Assembly (NCBI GenBank): GCA_026398535.1
Contig: JAPLSQ010000009.1
Span: forward strand, 1 to 64,000
Reading direction: 5' to 3'
Source of the DNA: Candidatus Sumerlaeota bacterium
Lineage (GTDB): Bacteria > Sumerlaeota > Sumerlaeia > Sumerlaeales > Sumerlaeaceae
DNA length: 64,000 nt
A model generated the notes under the pieces. The model saw only the letters and a list, made by a program, of their open reading frames with translations. It was not told where the DNA came from and did no database searches. A program made the translations under genes and the position numbers. Of the stretch, positions 62,265-64,000 are shown piece by piece (position 1 is the first letter of the stretch; each line of letters starts with the position of its first letter).

Positions 62265-63599
62265 TCAAGCTTCATCAATCGATCCGAAGAGCGTGTGCGG
62301 GACGGAACCCGTGATCTTTACTTGAACAAGTTTTCCGATGAGGCCGGCGTCGCCGTCAAAGATGACGCATTTACCGCCCCGCGCGCGCCCAATAAGTTGG
62401 CGCGCCGATCGCCGCGAAACACTTTCCACGAGCGCCTCAAGTTTCTGACCCGCAAGGGCTCTGTTTATCCCGCCGCTGATTTCCTCCTGGCGGGCGAGGC
62501 ATCGCTGGAGCCGCCGCTTTTTCTCAGCCAGCGGCACTGAATCGGGCCATTGAGCGGCGGGCGTGCCGGCGCGTGGCGAGTACATGAAAATGAAGGCGCT
62601 ATCCCACCGAGACCGTTCCAGGAGTTCACAAGTCTGCTCGTAATCGGCCTCTGTCTCGCCCGGGAATCCGACAATCAGATCTGTCGTGACGGCGGCGCCG
62701 GGCATGCGCTGGCGGATCTTTTCCACAAGACCAAGATAATGCCCGGCGCTGTAGCGCCTGTTCATGCGCTCAAGCACACTGTCGGAACCCGACTGGGCGG
62801 GCAGATGGAAGTTCTCGCACACCTTGTCAAGCGAGGCGACAGCCTCGATGAGCTTGTCCGAGCAGTCTTTGGGATGTGAAGTGATGAATCGTATGCGCTC
62901 AATGCCGCTGATGCCGTTCAGCGCCTCAAGCAGATCGGCAAAATCGCGCCCCTCATGGCAATAAGAGTTCACATTCTGGCCGATGAGCAGAACTTCCTTG
63001 TAACCATCATCGCCCAGGCGGCGGACCTCATCCGCGATCTCGCTCATGGGACGGCTGACTTCGCGCCCGCGCGTCTGCGGCACGACGCAGTAAGAGCAAA
63101 GATTGCCGCATCCGTACATGATGGTCGTCAAAGCCTTGATCTTGTGCTTGCGGCGCACGGGAAACGCGTCGAGAAAAACAGGCTTGTCGACATCCTTGAT
63201 GGAAACGAGAGATTCACCCGTGCGGTTGAACTCATCTATGAGACTCGAGAGCTTGTAGAGGTCGCGGGTGCCAATCACCATGTCAAGATGAGGCATGCGT
63301 GCAATCAATTGCCCCGCATCCTTCTGGGCCATGCAGCCCGCGACGGCGATAATCATGCCCGGCCGCCGCTTTTTGAGCCCCGCCATCTGGCCGATCCGCC
63401 CCAGCGCGCGTTCCTCGGCGCCGCCTCGCACAACACACGTGTTCACGATAACGACATCGGCAAGACTCTCGTCTTTGACGGGATGCATGCCGCGGGCGTC
63501 AAGGATTCCAGCCATGATCTCCGAATCATGGTCATTCATCTGACAGCCATAGGTGATGATGCAATAGCTGTTGAGCGGCGCGGCGTGTGTTGCGTCCAT
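62265..63599 (-). CDS. miaB: tRNA-2-methylthio-N6-dimethylallyladenosine synthase MiaB
   Basis: 444 residues from the ATG at 63599; a longer frame exists but the family normally starts just before SYCIITYGCQMN. The N-terminal methylthiotransferase domain has C-x-MN and NTCVVRGGAE, the radical SAM site is CGNLCSYC, and a C-terminal TRAM domain ends the protein. It adds the methylthio group to i6A37 of tRNAs. No strong ribosome binding site precedes this ATG; an alternative ATG is at 63674. Confidence 0.94.
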   Translation of the reverse strand: MDATHAAPLNSYCIITYGCQMNDHDSEIMAGILDARGMHPVKDESLADVVIVNTCVVRGGAEERALGRIGQMAGLKKRRPGMIIAVAGCMAQKDAGQLIARMPHLDMVIGTRDLYKLSSLIDEFNRTGESLVSIKDVDKPVFLDAFPVRRKHKIKALTTIMYGCGNLCSYCVVPQTRGREVSRPMSEIADEVRRLGDDGYKEVLLIGQNVNSYCHEGRDFADLLEALNGISGIERIRFITSHPKDCSDKLIEAVASLDKVCENFHLPAQSGSDSVLERMNRRYSAGHYLGLVEKIRQRMPGAAVTTDLIVGFPGETEADYEQTCELLERSRWDSAFIFMYSPRAGTPAAQWPDSVPLAEKKRRLQRCLARQEEISGGINRALAGQKLEALVESVSRRSARQLIGRARGGKCVIFDGDAGLIGKLVQVKITGSVPHTLFGSIDEA

Positions 63600-63792
63600 G
63601 ACCAGCGGAATGTATGGTTTCAATTCGCGGCTATTCAACCGGGCGCGGGGCTTCGGCCGAGATCGCAACTTCATGATCTGATGATTAAAATTGCTTTCAT
63701 CGGCCGCAAAAGGCAGGGATATCCTGAATATCAATATCAGGAATCGTGCTTCATACAATGCATGGCGCCACACGCGCCAAAGGCGGAATGAC

Positions 63793-64000
63793 ATGATGAA
63801 AAAAACTCTGGCGCTCCTGTTGCCTTGGGCTGCGGGAATGCTGATGTTGTTGAGCGCATGCGGAGGGGACGGCAAACTGCCGTTGTCTGTCGCGCGGATC
63901 GGACTGCCACAGTTCGGCAAGGACGAACCCGTCATTCAACAGGCCAACAAAATTGGCAACGGCATCGAACAAACAGCCACATTCGCCATGGGCGACGTCC
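63793..64000 (+). CDS. Lipoprotein of unknown function, 5' part (runs off the right edge)
   Basis: A frame of 69 codons open to the window end. AGGCGG lies a few bases before the ATG at 63793. The product begins MMKKTLALLLPWAAGMLMLL and continues SACGGDGK, a lipoprotein signal peptide with lipobox LSAC. The mature part seen so far (PLSVARIGLPQFGKDEPVIQ) shows no known domain. Confidence 0.75.
   Translation, partial: MMKKTLALLLPWAAGMLMLLSACGGDGKLPLSVARIGLPQFGKDEPVIQQANKIGNGIEQTATFAMGDV

Noticed and set aside
1-64000. CRISPR arrays, tRNA and rRNA genes
   Set aside because: No regular direct repeats with unique spacers, no tRNA cloverleaf and no rRNA sequence were noticed by eye; this was not checked with a dedicated program.

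Overview
The window reads as one carbohydrate-degradation region of an uncultured Gram-negative heterotroph, followed by ordinary housekeeping genes. The taxon cannot be fixed from sequence alone. GspG-like pseudopilins, URO-D family proteins beside glycosidases, GHL6-type enzymes and many secreted glycosidases resemble Sumerlaeota, Lentisphaerota, Hydrogenedentota and related PVC-like lineages; this is inference.

Layout. (1) Positions 1-17833, minus strand: a large sugar locus. A LacI-type operator/promoter at about 16411 precedes a secreted beta-helix protein, a pseudopilin, a cytoplasmic GHL6-like enzyme, a GPH sugar symporter, four tandem GH42-like secreted proteins (one fused to a beta-helix domain) and a URO-D family gene cut by the left edge. 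A second beta-helix gene (16549-17652) has its own operator-controlled promoter. (2) 17862-30261, minus: an unusual catabolic operon (GatZ-PfkB fusion, cyclase-family hydrolase, fused E1 alpha/beta dehydrogenase, free-standing lipoyl domain, AllA-like protein, fucose/arabinose isomerase-like protein, two URO-D proteins, CoA-acylating aldehyde dehydrogenase) behind a LacI repressor gene. (3) 30412-40985: a second module with paralogues of the same parts (GHL6-like enzyme, secreted CBM-repeat protein, pseudopilin, GH42, clan GH-A glycosidase) next to a divergent second LacI gene. (4) 41042-49864: an island with transposase remnants at both ends, a plus-strand polyol/sugar-phosphate operon, an SGNH hydrolase and another GH42. 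A 28-bp direct repeat flanks it, and a LacI-derived scar lies at its right end. (5) 49907-64000: SGNH and TPR proteins, a GntR regulator, an orphan ABC permease, glycosyltransferases and housekeeping genes (rlmN, mrp, nuoI-like, miaB), ending in a truncated lipoprotein gene.

How it may work together: the secreted glycosidases and binding proteins break down a polysaccharide, the GPH symporter imports products, GHL6-like cytoplasmic enzymes finish hydrolysis, and the isomerase, kinase-aldolase fusion and aldehyde dehydrogenase feed central metabolism. LacI operators GTAAGCGTTTAC and close variants sit before both modules, mostly inside the promoter spacer.

The best candidate for something undescribed is a recurring cassette: a LacI-type operator, a secreted protein ending in a short C-terminal tag (V-x-x-W plus two to four residues), an intergenic hairpin, a pseudopilin with a conserved YDPTNGT tail, then a glycosidase. 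It occurs twice, and the tag is also found on the beta-helix/GH42-like fusion.
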